Assembly: GCA_013334565.1 (NCBI GenBank)
Contig: JAAXXI010000006.1
Coordinates: 1-64,000, forward strand
Length of the DNA: 64,000 nucleotides
From: Chlorobiaceae bacterium
GTDB lineage: Bacteria > Bacteroidota > Chlorobiia > Chlorobiales > Chlorobiaceae
Direction: 5' to 3'
The number at the start of each line of letters is the position of its first letter. The stretch's first letter is position 1. Below the pieces are notes generated by a model. It saw only the letters and a list, made by a program, of their open reading frames with translations. It did not search any database and had not been told where the DNA came from. The position numbers were made by a program, and so were the translations under genes. This document shows, one piece after another, positions 35,693 to 44,612 of this stretch.

Positions 35693-36579
35693 TGGTGGTT
35701 CTGGAGGTAAAAAAAACACTGGCAGGGTCCGATGGACCCTTCGATCTTTCAGTCAATCTTGAGATCAGGCCTGGAACACTGCAAACCTTGTATGGAAAAT
35801 CAGGAAGCGGAAAAACCACCATTCTTCGTATACTTGCCGGCCTTGCTACTCCGGACACCGGTTATATTGAAGTGCACGGCAGCGTCTGGCTGGACAGCGT
35901 GAGAGGTATCAATATCCCTGCCCGGAAAAGACGTGTAGGGTTTGTGTTCCAGGATTACTCACTTTTTCCGAAAATGACGGTAAGGGAAAACCTGTTGTTC
36001 GCCCAGAACAAAAAAAACAGCCGCAAGATTGACGACCTGCTTGATCTGATAGACCTTGCGACCCTCGCAGACCGTTATCCATCTATGCTTTCCGGAGGAC
36101 AGCAGCAGCGGGTCGCACTCGCACGTGCCGTACTCAGAGAACCGGAAATCCTGCTTCTCGACGAACCCCTGTCCGCGCTCGACCAGAAAATGCGGGCAAA
36201 ACTGCAGGATGAAATATTGAGGCTCCATAAAGAGTTCAACCTGACCACCATCCTGGTCTCACACGACAAGCAGGAAGTTTTCAAACTGTCAGACAAAGTG
36301 GCCTTCCTGGAAAAAGGCGGGATCATTCGCGAAGGAAGCGTACTGGATGTCTTTCTGAACAGGAACACGTCAAACAAGTTTTCATTTGCGGGAACAATCC
36401 TGAGCATCAGGAAAGCCGATTGCATCTATCTCGCCGTCATCGGGTCCGGCAACGAGCTCTTCGAAGCGGTGCTGACGGAAAAGGATATCAGGCACCTCAT
36501 GCCGGGCGATGAGGTGCTTGTCGCGTCAAAGGCTTTCAATCCAGTTGTCATGAAACTTGAGAACGTCAGAAATTCCTGA
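35692..36579 (+). CDS. modC: Molybdate-type ABC importer ATPase
   Basis: Energises the ModAB importer. At 295 residues it has Walker A YGKSGSGKT (about residues 34-42), Q-loop FVFQDYSLFPKMTVRENL, signature LSGGQQQRVALARA, Walker B ILLLDEPLSALD, and the H-loop His in LVSHDKQEVF. The C-terminal about 70 residues form a single TOBE-like domain (FAGTILSIRKAD...VLVASKAFNPVVM), as in ModC/CysA-type ATPases. It is translationally coupled to the di-TOBE gene and lies on the strand opposite modAB. It ends 15 bp from the convergent methyltransferase gene. Confidence 0.9.
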   Translation: MVVLEVKKTLAGSDGPFDLSVNLEIRPGTLQTLYGKSGSGKTTILRILAGLATPDTGYIEVHGSVWLDSVRGINIPARKRRVGFVFQDYSLFPKMTVRENLLFAQNKKNSRKIDDLLDLIDLATLADRYPSMLSGGQQQRVALARAVLREPEILLLDEPLSALDQKMRAKLQDEILRLHKEFNLTTILVSHDKQEVFKLSDKVAFLEKGGIIREGSVLDVFLNRNTSNKFSFAGTILSIRKADCIYLAVIGSGNELFEAVLTEKDIRHLMPGDEVLVASKAFNPVVMKLENVRNS

Positions 36580-36594
36580 TCCTGAAAACTCCCG

Positions 36595-37374
36595 TCACTC
36601 GACAATCCCGACCCTGAGATGAAGCGGCCAGACAAGGAGCTTTGTTTCCGACGCATTACCCCAGGCATATCTCAGTTCGGCGTCCATCATGTCGAGGATA
36701 TCGATTCCTCTCTTCGAACGCATCTCTTCGGCTGCCGACCAGGTGGAAAGATAGCCGAGAAACCGGTCCAGCCCCCAGTGGGCCTTCATGCTGAATGACG
36801 GAACAGCTATCTCCCTGAAAGGAAACGACATGGACCGGTAACCGTCATCGACCTTCTTCCGCTCCGGCGGCCAGTATGGAGCGAGGACATCGTAATAGAG
36901 GTGCAGCAGCAGTTCGTCGATTTTATCATTGACCGTCACCAGGCCGTACGAAAAAGCCGAAAAAACGGCCCCGTCCGATGCGACACGACTGACTTCCCTG
37001 TAAAACCGGTCGATATCGAACCAGTGCAGAGACTGTGCCGCAACGATAAGGTCGGAACTTCGGCCGGGAAGTCCTGTCGCTTCGGCCGGTACAGCCATAT
37101 AAGTTATCTTCGGGTCCTGAACGGCATTGGCTATCTGCGCCTTGCTCGGGTCAACCGCGTATACTTTCTGAAAATATGCGGCCAGCCCCAGGGAAGCCTG
37201 GCCTGTGCCGCAACCGCAGTCGAGAGCAGTTTCGCAACGGGGAGAAATCCCTGCAAGCCATTTGAAAAGTTCCTTGGGATAAACCGGCCGATACTGCCTG
37301 TAGGATTGCGATATATTCGAAAAGTAATCCTTGAATGAGAGGCTCATCTCGACATCTTTACCGTATGTATTCAT
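36595..37374 (-). CDS. Class I SAM-dependent methyltransferase (unknown substrate)
   Basis: A 259-residue protein with the SAM-binding motif I ETALDCGCGTGQASLGLA (about residues 48-65), the acidic motif II VYAVDPSKAQI, and DLIVAAQSLHWFDIDRFY, typical of the small-molecule/UbiE-like Methyltransf_11 group. The C-terminal half has aromatic stretches (YYDVLAPYWPPERKK) as in trans-aconitate-type methyltransferases. It stands alone between convergent modC and the exporter operon on the same strand. A second ATG at 37347 is also possible. No substrate can be inferred from the neighbourhood. Confidence 0.82.
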   Translation of the reverse strand: MNTYGKDVEMSLSFKDYFSNISQSYRQYRPVYPKELFKWLAGISPRCETALDCGCGTGQASLGLAAYFQKVYAVDPSKAQIANAVQDPKITYMAVPAEATGLPGRSSDLIVAAQSLHWFDIDRFYREVSRVASDGAVFSAFSYGLVTVNDKIDELLLHLYYDVLAPYWPPERKKVDDGYRSMSFPFREIAVPSFSMKAHWGLDRFLGYLSTWSAAEEMRSKRGIDILDMMDAELRYAWGNASETKLLVWPLHLRVGIVE

Positions 37375-37437
37375 GATGATAAGGATAGTGTTAGAAAAAT
37401 AAATCCCTGTTGCGGATAATGGAAATCCTCCCGATCC

Positions 37438-38571
37438 TCAGACCTGGATCAATGCGACGCTTTTCTTGAACCTCAGGTGCGCGATGCCAAAAAAAACAGT
37501 TCCGATAACAACCACTGCGGCAAATTGCGGCCAGACAACCTCGAATCCGGCGCCTCTGTAGAGAATTGCCTGAGAAAATTTCACGAAATGGGTGGTCGGG
37601 GCTGCAAGCATGACATCCTGCACCAGTTTCGGCATGCTCTCCCGTGGCGTCATGCCTCCCGAAAGAAGCTGCATCGGAATGATGACCAGGATGACAAGCA
37701 GGCCGAGCTGAGGCATGGAACGGGCTATCGTACCGAGAAAAATGCCTATCGACGTCGTTGAAAAGAGATAAAGCAGCGCCCCGAAAAGGAAAAGAGGAAT
37801 GGAACCGTGTATCGGCACTCCCAATATACCCTTCACGACCAGGAACAGCGAGATCGCGGCACTGAAAAGGATGACAAGGCCGTTCGCCCATATTTTCGCA
37901 ACCATGATCTCAAAAGGCGACAAGGGCATGACCAGAAGATGCTCTACCGTGCCATGCTCCCTTTCCCTGATCAGGGCCGCACCGGTCAGGATGATCGACA
38001 GCAGGGTGATATCGGTCATGATCTCCATGATTCCACCGAACCAGATGCCGTCGAGGTTGGGATTGAACAGGGCATGGATCACGAAATTGACCGGTGCAGC
38101 TGACGATATCGCCCCCCTGCCCACCTGGCTGTTGATTTCACCGGTGATGATCGACCTGATATACCCCGCCCCGATAAACGCCTGCGTCACCCTTGTTGCG
38201 TCGATGTCAACTCCGATCTCGGGTTGCTTTCCCGATAAGACATCGTGTTCGAACGACGGCGGTATATCGACCACGAACGTCGATTTCCCGTTGTTGAGCT
38301 CCCGGTCGACCTCCGACGCCGGAATAATTTTTGGCCGGCTGAAAGATGGTTCGTAAAAAGCTTCGACGATCCTTCCGGATAACGGAGATGCGTCTTCATC
38401 GACAAAAGCTATCGGTGCGTTGTGCAGTTCAAGTGAGCTGGAGTTCGCTCCGGTATGGATGCCGACGGTGAACATGAACGCGATGATGACGAGCAGTGCC
38501 TTGTCATGCCAGAGGCTCTGCAGTTCCTTGATGCCGAGTTGCCAGATATTGTTCAGCTTCCTCATGGTCAT
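37438..38571 (-). CDS. ABC-2 type exporter permease (YhhJ/YbhR-like)
   Basis: A 377-residue inner-membrane permease with an N-terminal helix (LLVIIAFMFTVGIHTG), a large extracytoplasmic domain (about residues 40-175) and five C-terminal helices. The ABC-2 motif is present around EREHGTVEHLLVMPLSPFEIMVAKI. Its ATG overlaps the stop of the fused ATPase gene by 4 bp. It is the last gene of a five- or six-gene minus-strand operon encoding a complete tripartite efflux or export system. The substrate is not evident. Confidence 0.9.
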   Translation of the reverse strand: MTMRKLNNIWQLGIKELQSLWHDKALLVIIAFMFTVGIHTGANSSSLELHNAPIAFVDEDASPLSGRIVEAFYEPSFSRPKIIPASEVDRELNNGKSTFVVDIPPSFEHDVLSGKQPEIGVDIDATRVTQAFIGAGYIRSIITGEINSQVGRGAISSAAPVNFVIHALFNPNLDGIWFGGIMEIMTDITLLSIILTGAALIREREHGTVEHLLVMPLSPFEIMVAKIWANGLVILFSAAISLFLVVKGILGVPIHGSIPLFLFGALLYLFSTTSIGIFLGTIARSMPQLGLLVILVIIPMQLLSGGMTPRESMPKLVQDVMLAAPTTHFVKFSQAILYRGAGFEVVWPQFAAVVVIGTVFFGIAHLRFKKSVALIQV

Positions 38572-41306
38572 TTTCCCTGTTTTTTCAGGAGAACCAGACT
38601 GAGCAGCAAAAGCACCGGAATGAAAAGCGCTATTGCGCCCAGATAGGGATAAAGCTCGACAAGGCCGAGCCCTTTGGAAAAAACCCCCCTTGTCACAAGC
38701 AGATAGTAGGTTTCCGGATAGCAGGTCCCGATAAGCTGCCCTGCGGCATCGAGCGACGAAACCGGCTGCAGGAGGCCGCAGAAACGGACTGACGGGACCA
38801 GCGCGGTAAAAGCCGTACAGGCAAGGGCGGCGATCTGTGTCGAGGTGAACGACGAGATCAGCTGCCCGAACGCGGTCGTTACCATGACATACAGCAGGGT
38901 CGCGAGGGTGAGTGTCAGGAAACTGCCCTTGACCGGAACATGAAAGAACGCCACGGAGAGCATGATGAGCGAGAAATAGCTCACCATGCCGATGACGATA
39001 TATGGCACCTGTTTGCCCACCAGGAACTCCAGGCGCGTAACGGGAGTGACATAGAGGTTCGTGATTGAACCGAGCTCTTTTTCCCTCACGATGCCAAGGG
39101 CCATCAGGATCGACGGAATGAAGAGCAGCAGGAGCGGTATCACGGCGGGCACCATGATCGGAATACTCCTGAAATCCTGGTTGTAGCGGTAACGGAACAC
39201 GATATCCGCAGGAGATAGTTTCGGACGTGGATAACCGTTCCTGACGGCAAGCTCTTCAAAATACCTGAGTGCGATGAGCGAGATGTACCCTTTCATGGTT
39301 TCCCCGTAAAACGGCATGGCGCCGTCGATCCAGATCGCGATCTCGGGTTTCCTGCCGCCCTGAAGCTTCCTGCCGAATTCAGGGGCGATCTCGATGCCGA
39401 TCTTGAGCTCTCCGCTTTTCATTCTCATGAACAGATCTTCCGAAGACGTTGACGGGCGCCGCTGGAGAAAATAGTTCGACCCGTCCACAGCCTCGACAAA
39501 CTCCCTGCTTGACGGGCTCTGGTCCATATCGAACACGGCAAACGGCACATCCTTCACATCGAAAGTTATACCAAGCCCGAGTATCAGCATAAGCAGCATC
39601 GAACCGGCAAGCGCAAAGACAAGCCTGACCGGATCGCGCATGATCTCGATGCTTTCACGCAGCACATACCCGTAACATCTCCTGAAACTGAACGCAGGGC
39701 CAGCGCTGCGTTCACGCTTTTCGACGGTAACGGCAGTACTTTCAATGCTCTCCGGAACCGGTGCCTGTTCCCGCGAGGCTTCTTCGAGGCACATGATAAA
39801 TGCCTGTTCAAGGTTCGAAGCTTTCTTCGAAGCAACGATAGTTTTCGGGGCATCGCAGGCAAGCACCCTGCCGGAATGCATGAGCGAAATCCTGTCGCAG
39901 CGCTCGCCTTCGTTCATGAAATGCGTGGAAATGAAAATGGTCACCCCATGGTTCCGCGACAGGTCGACGAGTATCTCCCAGAAATGGTCCCTGGCGACAG
40001 GGTCCACACCGGAGGTGGGCTCGTCAAGGATAAGGATAGCCGGATCGTGAACGATGGCGACAGCCAGGGAAAGGCGTTGCCTTATACCCATCGGCAGGTC
40101 TTCGGCAAGATGGTTTCGTGATTCAACGAGGCCAAAGCGTTCGAGAAGCTCTTCGACACGGAGGGTTATCTTTGATTTGTCGATACCGAAAAGGTTCGCA
40201 TGCAGCCTGAGGTTCTGTTCGACGGAGAGCTCGCTGTAGAGCGAAAAAAGCTGGGACATGTAACCGACCTTCATGCGGACCTCGTCGCTGCTGTGCTCGA
40301 CAGGGCTGCCGAAGAGCGATGCTTCGCCTTCAGTAGGAGGAAGCAGGCCGGTAAGCATTTTCATCGTGGTGGTTTTTCCGCAGCCGTTCGAGCCGAGGAA
40401 CCCGAATATTTCACCTTTTGAAATCCGGAAACTCACCCCGTCGACAGCGGTAAACCCGTCGAACTTTTTTGTCAGCCCGTCAGCCACAATGACCAGCTCC
40501 GACTCCCTGAAATCGCGGGAAACGATTTCGAGCCGTCTGTGACCGGAGGTCTTTTCACAGGGAAGCAGCGCAATGAAAGCATCTTCGAGAGAACCGCCAC
40601 CGGTCCTCTTTTTCAGCTCCGCAGGGCTTCCGACAGCCAAGATACGGCCGTCGTCCATCGCTGCCAGCCAGTCGAACTGTTCGGCTTCGTCCATGTAAGC
40701 GGTAGCGATAAGCACACTGAGCCCGCTGTTCCGCTGCCTGATCCGGCCGATCAGCTCCCAGAACTGCCGACGGGAAAGCGGGTCGACGCCGGTTGTCGGT
40801 TCATCGAGTATCAGCAGGGCCGGATCGTGGATCAGCGAACAGCAGAGCCCGAGCTTCTGTTTCATGCCGCCGGACAGTTTTCCGGCCGGCCGGTCCCTGA
40901 ACGGAAGCAGCCCGGTGCTTTCGAGCACCTCGTTGATTCTCCGGTTTCTTTCGGATGCTTCCAGACCGAACAGCCGGCCGAAAAAATCGATATTTTCGAA
41001 GACCGAAAGGGTGAGGTAGAGGTTCTTGCCGAGCCCCTGGGGCATATAGGCAATGCCCGAAGAGACCTGCTTTCGGAAGCCTGCATCCCGCATATCCCCC
41101 CCCAGTACCGAAACCGATCCGTTGCGGACTGCGACTGCCCCCGCAACGATGCCCAGCAGAGTCGATTTGCCTACCCCGTCCGGCCCGATGAACCCGGCCA
41201 TGCACCCCGCAGGAATTTGAAGTTCTACATCCCTGAGCGCCTGGACCTTACCGTAGGAATGTGATAGCGAGGAAATCCGGGCAACGGGTGTAGCCGAAGC
41301 GTTCAT
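38568..41306 (-). CDS. Fused ABC exporter: two ATPase domains plus ABC-2 permease (RbbA/YhiH-like)
   Basis: A 912-residue fusion. ATPase 1 spans about 1-235: Walker A GPDGVGKST, signature LSGGMKQKL, Walker B LLILDEPTTGVD. ATPase 2 spans about 265-490: Walker A GSNGCGKTT, a degenerate signature DLPMGIRQRL, Walker B ILILDEPTSGVD. A C-terminal ABC-2 permease spans about 545-910, with EKELGSITNLYVTPVTRLEFLVG and six helices. E. coli relatives (RbbA/YhiH) share this layout. It overlaps both neighbours by 4 bp (41303-41306 and 38568-38571), so the export components are translationally coupled. The role is probably drug, lipid or glycan export, not known here. Confidence 0.9.
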   Translation of the reverse strand: MNASATPVARISSLSHSYGKVQALRDVELQIPAGCMAGFIGPDGVGKSTLLGIVAGAVAVRNGSVSVLGGDMRDAGFRKQVSSGIAYMPQGLGKNLYLTLSVFENIDFFGRLFGLEASERNRRINEVLESTGLLPFRDRPAGKLSGGMKQKLGLCCSLIHDPALLILDEPTTGVDPLSRRQFWELIGRIRQRNSGLSVLIATAYMDEAEQFDWLAAMDDGRILAVGSPAELKKRTGGGSLEDAFIALLPCEKTSGHRRLEIVSRDFRESELVIVADGLTKKFDGFTAVDGVSFRISKGEIFGFLGSNGCGKTTTMKMLTGLLPPTEGEASLFGSPVEHSSDEVRMKVGYMSQLFSLYSELSVEQNLRLHANLFGIDKSKITLRVEELLERFGLVESRNHLAEDLPMGIRQRLSLAVAIVHDPAILILDEPTSGVDPVARDHFWEILVDLSRNHGVTIFISTHFMNEGERCDRISLMHSGRVLACDAPKTIVASKKASNLEQAFIMCLEEASREQAPVPESIESTAVTVEKRERSAGPAFSFRRCYGYVLRESIEIMRDPVRLVFALAGSMLLMLILGLGITFDVKDVPFAVFDMDQSPSSREFVEAVDGSNYFLQRRPSTSSEDLFMRMKSGELKIGIEIAPEFGRKLQGGRKPEIAIWIDGAMPFYGETMKGYISLIALRYFEELAVRNGYPRPKLSPADIVFRYRYNQDFRSIPIMVPAVIPLLLLFIPSILMALGIVREKELGSITNLYVTPVTRLEFLVGKQVPYIVIGMVSYFSLIMLSVAFFHVPVKGSFLTLTLATLLYVMVTTAFGQLISSFTSTQIAALACTAFTALVPSVRFCGLLQPVSSLDAAGQLIGTCYPETYYLLVTRGVFSKGLGLVELYPYLGAIALFIPVLLLLSLVLLKKQGK

Positions 41307-42298
41307 TGCTTCCTGTGCAGCTGGAGGTTATCAGGCCATACGGCTTTTGAAGAAATGCGAACGTATGCAACCCCGGTAAGCCCCGTTTTAACGCTGTTCA
41401 GGTTCGTCCTGAGCACTGCCGGATCTATTTTCAGCTTGATCCTGTACATGAGTTTTTCCCTTTCTGTCCGTGTTTCGACCTCTTTCGGGGTGAACTGCGC
41501 CCGTGGAGAGATGAACGAGACCGTGGCCGGGATCACTTCCCCCGGGGCCGCATCGAGAACGATCCTCGCTTCTGAGCCGATAGTCAGGGCCCCGGCTTTC
41601 TCGCAGGGCAGGAAAATAGTCATGTACACATCGGTGAGATCGAGCACGCTCAGGACCTTCCCTCCTGCGCCGATGACTTCGCCCGGTTCTGAAATACGGT
41701 AGAGCACCCTGCCTTCTACTGGTGATTTGAGCCTTGAATCCTCGATATTGTTTTTTACAATCTGCGATTTCGCCCGGATCACCTCTATCATCGATGAAGC
41801 TCCCGCAATCTGCGCTTTCGAAGCCTTCACCGTCGCGGCATAAGCCGAACGTTTTGCGGTTGCCTGGTCGAATGCCTGCCGGGACACGACATCCTGCCGG
41901 TAGAGTGACTGGTAACGGACGAAATCCTTTTCGGCCAGCAGGCTTTCGCTCTCCTGCTGGGCGGAAACCGCACGGGCTTTCGCCAGGTCCGTTTCCGCGG
42001 CATGCACCTGCGCCTCGCTTTCCCGCAGCGTGGATCTGAGATCATCCATGTTCATGACCGCCAGCACCTGGCCCGGCTTTACCGGATCGCCTTCCTGAAC
42101 AAAAACCGAATCGATCCGGCCGGCGATTTTTGTACTGACGGCATACTCCGTCGCTTCGATACGGCCGTTCCCCGACAGGATGCCTTCGGGCAGTTCAGGC
42201 TTTGCAAAGAAATGCCATAATACAAATCCGCCGGTAGCCAGTGCGATGATCAATCCCGAGAAGACGGCCACTTTTTTTGCCGATACAGATGATGGCAT
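41303..42298 (-). CDS. HlyD-family membrane fusion protein of the exporter operon
   Basis: Periplasmic adaptor, 331 residues from the ATG at 42298. It has an N-terminal helix (VAVFSGLIIALATGGFVLWHFF), a first lipoyl half (AVSTKIAGRIDSVFVQEGDPVKPGQVLAVMN), a coiled-coil hairpin (about 80-180), a second lipoyl half (LKSPVEGRVLYRISEPGEVIGAGGKVLSV split) and a beta-barrel domain. An in-frame TTG at 42334 overlaps the stop of a small lipoprotein gene as TTGA, matching the 4-bp overlaps elsewhere in this operon, so the true start may be there. Partners are the downstream fused ABC exporter and the upstream TolC. Confidence 0.9.
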   Translation of the reverse strand: MPSSVSAKKVAVFSGLIIALATGGFVLWHFFAKPELPEGILSGNGRIEATEYAVSTKIAGRIDSVFVQEGDPVKPGQVLAVMNMDDLRSTLRESEAQVHAAETDLAKARAVSAQQESESLLAEKDFVRYQSLYRQDVVSRQAFDQATAKRSAYAATVKASKAQIAGASSMIEVIRAKSQIVKNNIEDSRLKSPVEGRVLYRISEPGEVIGAGGKVLSVLDLTDVYMTIFLPCEKAGALTIGSEARIVLDAAPGEVIPATVSFISPRAQFTPKEVETRTEREKLMYRIKLKIDPAVLRTNLNSVKTGLTGVAYVRISSKAVWPDNLQLHRKQ

Positions 42299-42330
42299 GA
42301 TGGTTTTCAATTGGTTCGTTCGAACAGTGG

Positions 42331-42459
42331 TCAATATTCAGTCCTTACCTTTCCCCTGCTTTTTGCCGGAGCGCGGAACAATCTGGCAAAACCGCACCCG
42401 GTCAGCAGTAAAAGTGTGGAGATCAGTCCGATCAGTAAAGGTTTCATATTCATGTTCAT
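42331..42459 (-). CDS. Small putative lipoprotein (42 residues)
   Basis: A short reading frame starting at an ATG preceded by GGAGGCGCAT, an almost ideal ribosome-binding site. The peptide is MNMNMKPLLIGLISTLLLLT followed by GCGFARLFRAPAKSRGKVRTEY (split at residue 20). It has a hydrophobic segment ending in a lipobox-like LLTGC and a basic tail. It lies between the Usp and HlyD genes on the same strand, and its TGA overlaps a possible TTG start of the HlyD gene. Lipidation at Cys22 is inferred from the motif. A single-span membrane peptide is the alternative. Confidence 0.55.
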   Translation of the reverse strand: MNMNMKPLLIGLISTLLLLTGCGFARLFRAPAKSRGKVRTEY

Positions 42460-42568
42460 ATGCGCCTCCATCGCTTGTTTTGTATTTCCCCCCAGCCCTG
42501 TCATGTTTCATCCCTGTATGCACATCCGTGAAAAAAATACGGGAATCGCCCGCATCATACTGTCCGGC

Positions 42569-43072
42569 TTAAAACCAGTTGATGCCCTCGGTCCTTTCCC
42601 CTTCTTTCTCTCCACCGACACCAGCTTCTTCTGTTTTTGCCTCGTGAAGGGTCTTTATGAGCAAAACCGGACAATCGGCATACCGCACAACCGTTTCCGC
42701 AGTACTGCCCATGACCAGATAAGGAATATCGGATTCGCCATGCGACCCTATCGATATCATATCGGCCTTGCGCTTTTTTGCGTATGCAACGATCACATCG
42801 GCAGGTGAACCATACCCGTCAAGCTCCTGAACATCGAGTTGATAAATGCAGTCATACTGGTTCAATATTTTTATATAACTCGAAAACATCTTGTACCGGT
42901 TTTTCACGGCATCGCTGCACTCCGGAGGGTTCCGGGTACAGACATGAAACAGTATCAAACCGGAATCCTTTGCATAATACTGGGCAAGTTGTTTCAGCGC
43001 CGCCTCGGAAGGCGCTGAAAAATCGACCGGGCAAAGAATGATTTTCCGCAGTTGTGATGATTTCTTTTCCAT
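42569..43072 (-). CDS. Universal stress protein UspA family
   Basis: A 167-residue Usp from the ATG at 43072, 22 bp after the tolC stop. It starts with SQLRKIILCPVDFSAPSEAALK and has the nucleotide-binding region SIGSHGESDIPYLVMGSTAETVVRYADCPVLLIK, then an Arg/Glu-rich tail. The binding loop (GSHGESDIPYLVMGS) keeps the glycine spacing of ATP-binding Usp proteins. Its place inside an exporter operon (TolC upstream, lipoprotein and HlyD downstream) suggests the exporter responds to stress or energy state, which is only inference. An upstream in-frame ATG would overlap tolC by 47 bp. Confidence 0.85.
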   Translation of the reverse strand: MEKKSSQLRKIILCPVDFSAPSEAALKQLAQYYAKDSGLILFHVCTRNPPECSDAVKNRYKMFSSYIKILNQYDCIYQLDVQELDGYGSPADVIVAYAKKRKADMISIGSHGESDIPYLVMGSTAETVVRYADCPVLLIKTLHEAKTEEAGVGGEKEGERTEGINWF

Positions 43073-43094
43073 AACACAGGGATTTATCGGTTGT

Positions 43095-44420
43095 TTATTG
43101 ATCCAGCAGATCACCTGCTGCTCGTCTGAAGGCATAAACATTTACGACATAATCATATCGGGCCTTGAGACCTGCCAGTTCCGCCTCGGCAAGCTTCGCT
43201 TCGGCATCGAGCAGATCGAGCGTTGTCCCGATGCCGTTCTGGAAACGGATTCTCGCCTGACGGGCGGCAAGTTCCGCCTGGGAATACTGGAGAGCGGTTG
43301 TCCCGATCTTCACCTTGCTCGAACGAAGCGTGTTGAGGGACTGGCTGATCTCGGTCTTCACCATCTCCTCGGTATCGAGCTGCTCCTGTTCCGCTGCCCG
43401 CATCAGTGCTGCGGACTCCCTCGTCGCAGCCTGAGTTCTGAATCCGGTAAAAAGAGGTACCTGCAGTTCGACGCCCGCGGCAATGTTTCTGCGCATTTCG
43501 TTGATATCGGGCTGATACCCGTTGGCTGTGCCCCACGAGGCCATTCCATAGACTTTCGGCAGCCCTTCACTGGCAGCTGCTGATTTCCGGAACGATGCCG
43601 CACGTAAATTTTCCCTTGCAATCCTCAGTTCGGGACGGTCATGGACCGCATCATCCTCAGGTTTCAGGCTCTCCGCATCAAGACTCGGAGTATCGAACGA
43701 TCCCTTCAGCTCGAAAGATACTCCGTCGTTCAACCCGCATAAACGCCGAATATTGAGACGCTGGTTCTCAAGTTCGGTCTGCAGGTCGATTTTACGGTTA
43801 CGCGCCGCTTCAAGACGGACTTGTGTCGAAAGGATGTCGAAACGTGTCGCTATACCCGCCTGGTACAACTTTTCGATATTATCGAGGTTCCGCTGCAGAG
43901 CGACGATTTCCTTCTCCTGAACCCCTTCGGCATCCTGCAGGAAAAGCACGGCATAAAAAGCCCTTACCGTGGCATATGAGAGCTCCCTAAGCACAAGATC
44001 ACGCTTGCCCTCCACCGCCGACCTGCCGGCAATGGCCATATCGACGCTCTTTCCTCTTCCTCCGAAATCGAAAAGCAGCATCTGGGCGGTAATTCTCGCA
44101 TCATAGTTGTCGTGAGGCATGAATTGCAGAGTATTGCCGAACATGTTGATTTCCGAAACGGGATCGAGGTAGCGGTACCCGGCCTTTGCGGTAATCTGCG
44201 GGAAAAAGGCGCTTCGCGCTTCGGTTACCCTTGCCTGGGCAGCTTTCACCTCTTCACCTGCCTGCTTCCCTTTCGGATTCATTCCCCTTGCCAATTGTAT
44301 TGCATCGTCAAGAGTTATCACCGTTGAATTTTCCGGCTTGTTTTCCGCTGAAAAAGCTGTTCCGGTTGAAAAAAAAACGGAGAGCAGAAGCGAAACGAGA
44401 AAAATGATACCTGATTTCAT
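43095..44420 (-). CDS. TolC-family outer-membrane channel
   Basis: A 441-residue outer-membrane efflux protein with a signal peptide (IIFLVSLLLSVFFSTGTAFS) and the duplicated OEP architecture: ITLDDAIQLARGMNP near the N-terminus and long helices with heptad character (RVTEARSAFFPQITAKAGY, QLDTEEMVKTEISQSLNTL). It is the first gene of the operon that continues with Usp, lipoprotein, HlyD, fused ABC and permease genes. It is divergent from a sigma-54 activator gene 192 bp away. It could also serve the NHLM exporter, which has no TolC of its own in the window. Confidence 0.9.
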   Translation of the reverse strand: MKSGIIFLVSLLLSVFFSTGTAFSAENKPENSTVITLDDAIQLARGMNPKGKQAGEEVKAAQARVTEARSAFFPQITAKAGYRYLDPVSEINMFGNTLQFMPHDNYDARITAQMLLFDFGGRGKSVDMAIAGRSAVEGKRDLVLRELSYATVRAFYAVLFLQDAEGVQEKEIVALQRNLDNIEKLYQAGIATRFDILSTQVRLEAARNRKIDLQTELENQRLNIRRLCGLNDGVSFELKGSFDTPSLDAESLKPEDDAVHDRPELRIARENLRAASFRKSAAASEGLPKVYGMASWGTANGYQPDINEMRRNIAAGVELQVPLFTGFRTQAATRESAALMRAAEQEQLDTEEMVKTEISQSLNTLRSSKVKIGTTALQYSQAELAARQARIRFQNGIGTTLDLLDAEAKLAEAELAGLKARYDYVVNVYAFRRAAGDLLDQ

Positions 44421-44453
44421 GGTTTGTCATGATTATTGTCCCGAATATGATCG

Positions 44454-44469
44454 ATCAATAACCATGCCA
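44454..44469 (-). promoter_or_regulatory. Weak candidate sigma-54 promoter of the tolC operon
   Basis: TGGCAT-N5-TTGAT on the minus strand, with a predicted start about 23 bp before the tolC ATG. The -24 half is good. The -12 half lacks the usual GC. It is mentioned mainly because a sigma-54 activator gene lies directly divergent. Confidence 0.3.
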
Positions 44470-44612
44470 TCATGCAGCGTCACCGAGGAAATATTTTATT
44501 GTATTGATTTATAATTTGTTAACGACTCGTCGCCACAAAATTGAATACATTATTTTTCTGATTATTCAGAAATATCTTTAATTACGACATCTGAAAACTC
44601 AGAAATCCGACC

